This document shows, in pieces, positions 62,649 through 64,000 of a stretch of DNA of 64,000 nt (its first letter is position 1; each line of letters begins with the position of its first letter). The translations under genes were made by a program, and so were the position numbers. Source of the DNA: Streptomyces sp. NRRL B-24484 (GTDB lineage: Bacteria > Actinomycetota > Actinomycetes > Streptomycetales > Streptomycetaceae); the NCBI RefSeq assembly GCF_000717715.1, contig NZ_JOAI01000010.1, positions 62,001-126,000 on the forward strand, given 5' to 3'. A model generated the notes under the pieces. It made no database searches and was not told where the DNA came from. It worked only from the letters and a program-made list of their open reading frames with translations.

Positions 62649-63461
62649 ATGAGCAGCCCCCGCACGTCCCGCCCCCGGCTCCGGCCGCTGCTCGCCACCC
62701 CGGCGGCGGCCCTCGCCACGGCGGGACTGCTCGCAGCCGCCCACGTCCTCGGCAGCTCGCCCGCCACCGCCTCGCCCGCCGTCACGGCCGTCCTCGACGC
62801 CGCCCCCGTCCTCGGCACCACCGGCACCGCCCCCGCCGACCCCTCGGCCGCCCGGGTCGGCGCGCTGTTCAGCGGAGACGTCGGGCCCGGCCACCACTTC
62901 TGCTCCGCCAGCGTGCTGCAGAGCCCGACCCGCGACCTCGTCCTCACCGCCGCCCACTGCGTCGGCAGCACCGACGGCCTGAGCTTCGTCCCCGCCTACC
63001 GCGACGGCAGCGCCCCGTACGGCAGCTGGAAGGTCACCGCGATCTACGCCCCCGACAGCTGGACGCAGGACCGCGACGAGGACACCGACTACGCGATCCT
63101 CCGGGTCGCCCCGGCCTCCGACGGCCACCGGATCGAGGACGTCGTCGGCGGCAACGCCCTCGGACTGGACGACGCCTTCACCTCGCAGGTCCGCCTCTAC
63201 GGCTACCCGGCCCGCGCCGAGGCGCCGCTGATGTGCACCGACACCACCACCCGGCAGTCCGCCACCCAGCGCCGCATCGACTGCCCCGGCTACCCCGGCG
63301 GCACCAGCGGCGGGCCCTGGATCAGCACCCGCACCGGTGAGGTCATCGGCGTCATCGGCGGCTACCAGGAGGGCGGCGACACCGACGACACCTCCTACAG
63401 CTCGTACTTCGACCACACCATGACCACCCTCTACCGCCAGGCGGTGACCGCGGCGCCCTGA
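62649..63461 (+). CDS. Secreted trypsin-like serine protease
   Basis: A 270-residue protein from ATG 62649 behind AGGAGG (62634-62639). The signal peptide spans about residues 1-40 (LLATPAAALATAGLLAAAHV). The S1 triad is visible: His103 in LTAAHCVG, Asp147 in EDTDYAILRV and Ser220 in YPGGTSGGPWIS. Two Cys pairs (HFCSAS with AAHC, MCTD with DCPG) could form the usual disulfides. It is an extracellular V8/trypsin-like peptidase of unknown specificity. Its end overlaps by 31 bases the end of the convergent ATPase gene. Confidence 0.92.
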   Translation: MSSPRTSRPRLRPLLATPAAALATAGLLAAAHVLGSSPATASPAVTAVLDAAPVLGTTGTAPADPSAARVGALFSGDVGPGHHFCSASVLQSPTRDLVLTAAHCVGSTDGLSFVPAYRDGSAPYGSWKVTAIYAPDSWTQDRDEDTDYAILRVAPASDGHRIEDVVGGNALGLDDAFTSQVRLYGYPARAEAPLMCTDTTTRQSATQRRIDCPGYPGGTSGGPWISTRTGEVIGVIGGYQEGGDTDDTSYSSYFDHTMTTLYRQAVTAAP

Positions 63462-64000
63462 GGCGGCGGCAGCGCCGTGCCGCACAGCCGGCAGCGCGGC
63501 GGCGGACCGGGCGGGAGCGCGGCGACCGGTACGGCGGCGACCGGAACGGCAGCGACCGGAACGGCAGCGACCGGAACGGCAGCGACCGGAACGGCTGCCG
63601 GTGCCGCGGCGGCCTCCACGACCCCGTCGGCGGCCCCGGCGCCCTGCGGCCCGGAGGGATCCCGGCGGGCCGGTGCCAGTTCGGCCCAGACGGTGCGCCG
63701 CCCGTCGGCCTCGCCGACCGCCCCCCAGTGCTCCGCCAGCGCGTCGACGATCCGCAGGCCCCGCCCGAAGTCGCCCGCGTCGACCGGCGGCCGGTGCGCC
63801 GGGCGGTCGTCCGCCGTTCCCTCGTCGGTGACCGAGACGCGGACGGCCCCGCGCCGGCGGCGGACCTCCACCCACAGGGCGCCGCCCGCCCCGGAGCGGC
63901 TGTGCATCACCGCGTTGGTCACCAGCTCGGAGACGACCAGCACCGCGTCCTCGGCCCGCGCCGAGGGTTCGAGCGCGTCGCGGACCATCCGCCGCGCCGC
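63431..64000 (-). CDS. RsbW/SpoIIAB-like ATP-binding protein (5' end outside the window)
   Basis: The frame is open to the end of the window, so the N-terminus is missing; ATG 63988 is an in-frame internal candidate. The visible 189 residues show the GHKL ATPase N-box (DAVLVVSELVTNAVMHSRSG) and the G1 box region (VTDEGTADD, then FGRGLRIVDALAEHWG), as in anti-sigma factor kinases and stand-alone ATP-binding proteins of Streptomyces. The C-terminus is unusual: a linker made of VPVAA repeats followed by CRLCGTALPPP, a possible one-knuckle metal site. Regulation of a sigma factor is the usual role of the family. Confidence 0.85.
   Translation of the reverse strand, partial: AARRMVRDALEPSARAEDAVLVVSELVTNAVMHSRSGAGGALWVEVRRRRGAVRVSVTDEGTADDRPAHRPPVDAGDFGRGLRIVDALAEHWGAVGEADGRRTVWAELAPARRDPSGPQGAGAADGVVEAAAAPAAVPVAAVPVAAVPVAAVPVAAVPVAALPPGPPPRCRLCGTALPPPQGAAVTAWR
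63522..63596 (-). repeat. Five tandem 15-base units coding for PVAAV repeats
   Basis: GCGACCGGAACGGCA or close variants (one has T for A, the ends differ by one base) is repeated five times from 63522 to 63596. The 15-base period keeps the frame, so the ATPase gains one PVAAV pentapeptide per unit. Confidence 0.93.

Overview
The window is very GC-rich actinobacterial DNA with the codon bias of Streptomycetaceae: third positions are almost always G or C, and GTG starts and 4-base ATGA/GTGA gene overlaps are common. Nickel superoxide dismutase with its maturation protease, the fused Kgd-type 2-oxoglutarate enzyme, DUF6104, GTTCACC PHO-box repeats and a ClgR box before lon all point to Streptomyces, Kitasatospora or a close relative. 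From memory, the order sodN - sodX - amino-acid ABC transporter - malic enzyme - quinone oxidoreductase - kgd - two-component system - rhomboid-like gene - lon matches the conserved core around S. coelicolor sodN-lon. This was not checked by a search.

1-6.3 kb is the right part of a prophage or phage-like element: the end of a tape measure protein, a large minor tail protein, a C1q-like tail or fibre protein, an endolysin and two small membrane proteins of the lysis cassette. No integrase, tRNA or attachment site is visible. 6.4-10.2 kb is accessory DNA with small Cys-rich proteins, two XRE regulators, and a LuxR-type regulator transcribed head-to-head with a tiny secreted peptide whose mature form begins and ends with DTGWN.

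10.3-34 kb is core metabolism and stress response. It holds sodN/sodX, a CGNR regulator, a polar amino-acid ABC operon with a second orphan binding protein, malic enzyme, a quinone oxidoreductase, a PadR/DUF4097 pair, DUF6104, a Ser/Thr kinase with an extracellular domain, kgd, an intramembrane-type histidine kinase with its response regulator, a rhomboid-like protein, lon and gtrA. 34-38.2 kb is the xylose locus (xylA, divergent xylB, ROK regulator). 38.2-45 kb has a MarR gene divergent from an ABC-2-like membrane protein, an MFS exporter, a PiT phosphate transporter behind a PHO box, and an NlpC/P60 cell-wall hydrolase. 45-48.9 kb carries an FdhF/YdeP oxidoreductase and a Pro/Ala-rich protein.

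49-56.7 kb is the most interesting region. Six tightly packed minus-strand genes belong to the STM4011-STM4015 families: two radical SAM enzymes, an alkaline-phosphatase/sulfatase-fold hydrolase, an ATP-grasp-like protein and two tandem leucine-rich-repeat paralogues. They diverge from a plus-strand pair, a 108-residue protein and a DUF6745 protein. Together these look like one uncharacterised modification system.

56.9-64 kb has an FAH-family enzyme, a TetR regulator, a DUF885 metallopeptidase, an MFS exporter preceded by a DosR/DevR-like palindrome and an 11-bp tandem repeat, a secreted trypsin-like protease, and a truncated RsbW-like ATPase with a repeat-built linker. No rRNA, tRNA, CRISPR array or insertion sequence was recognised.
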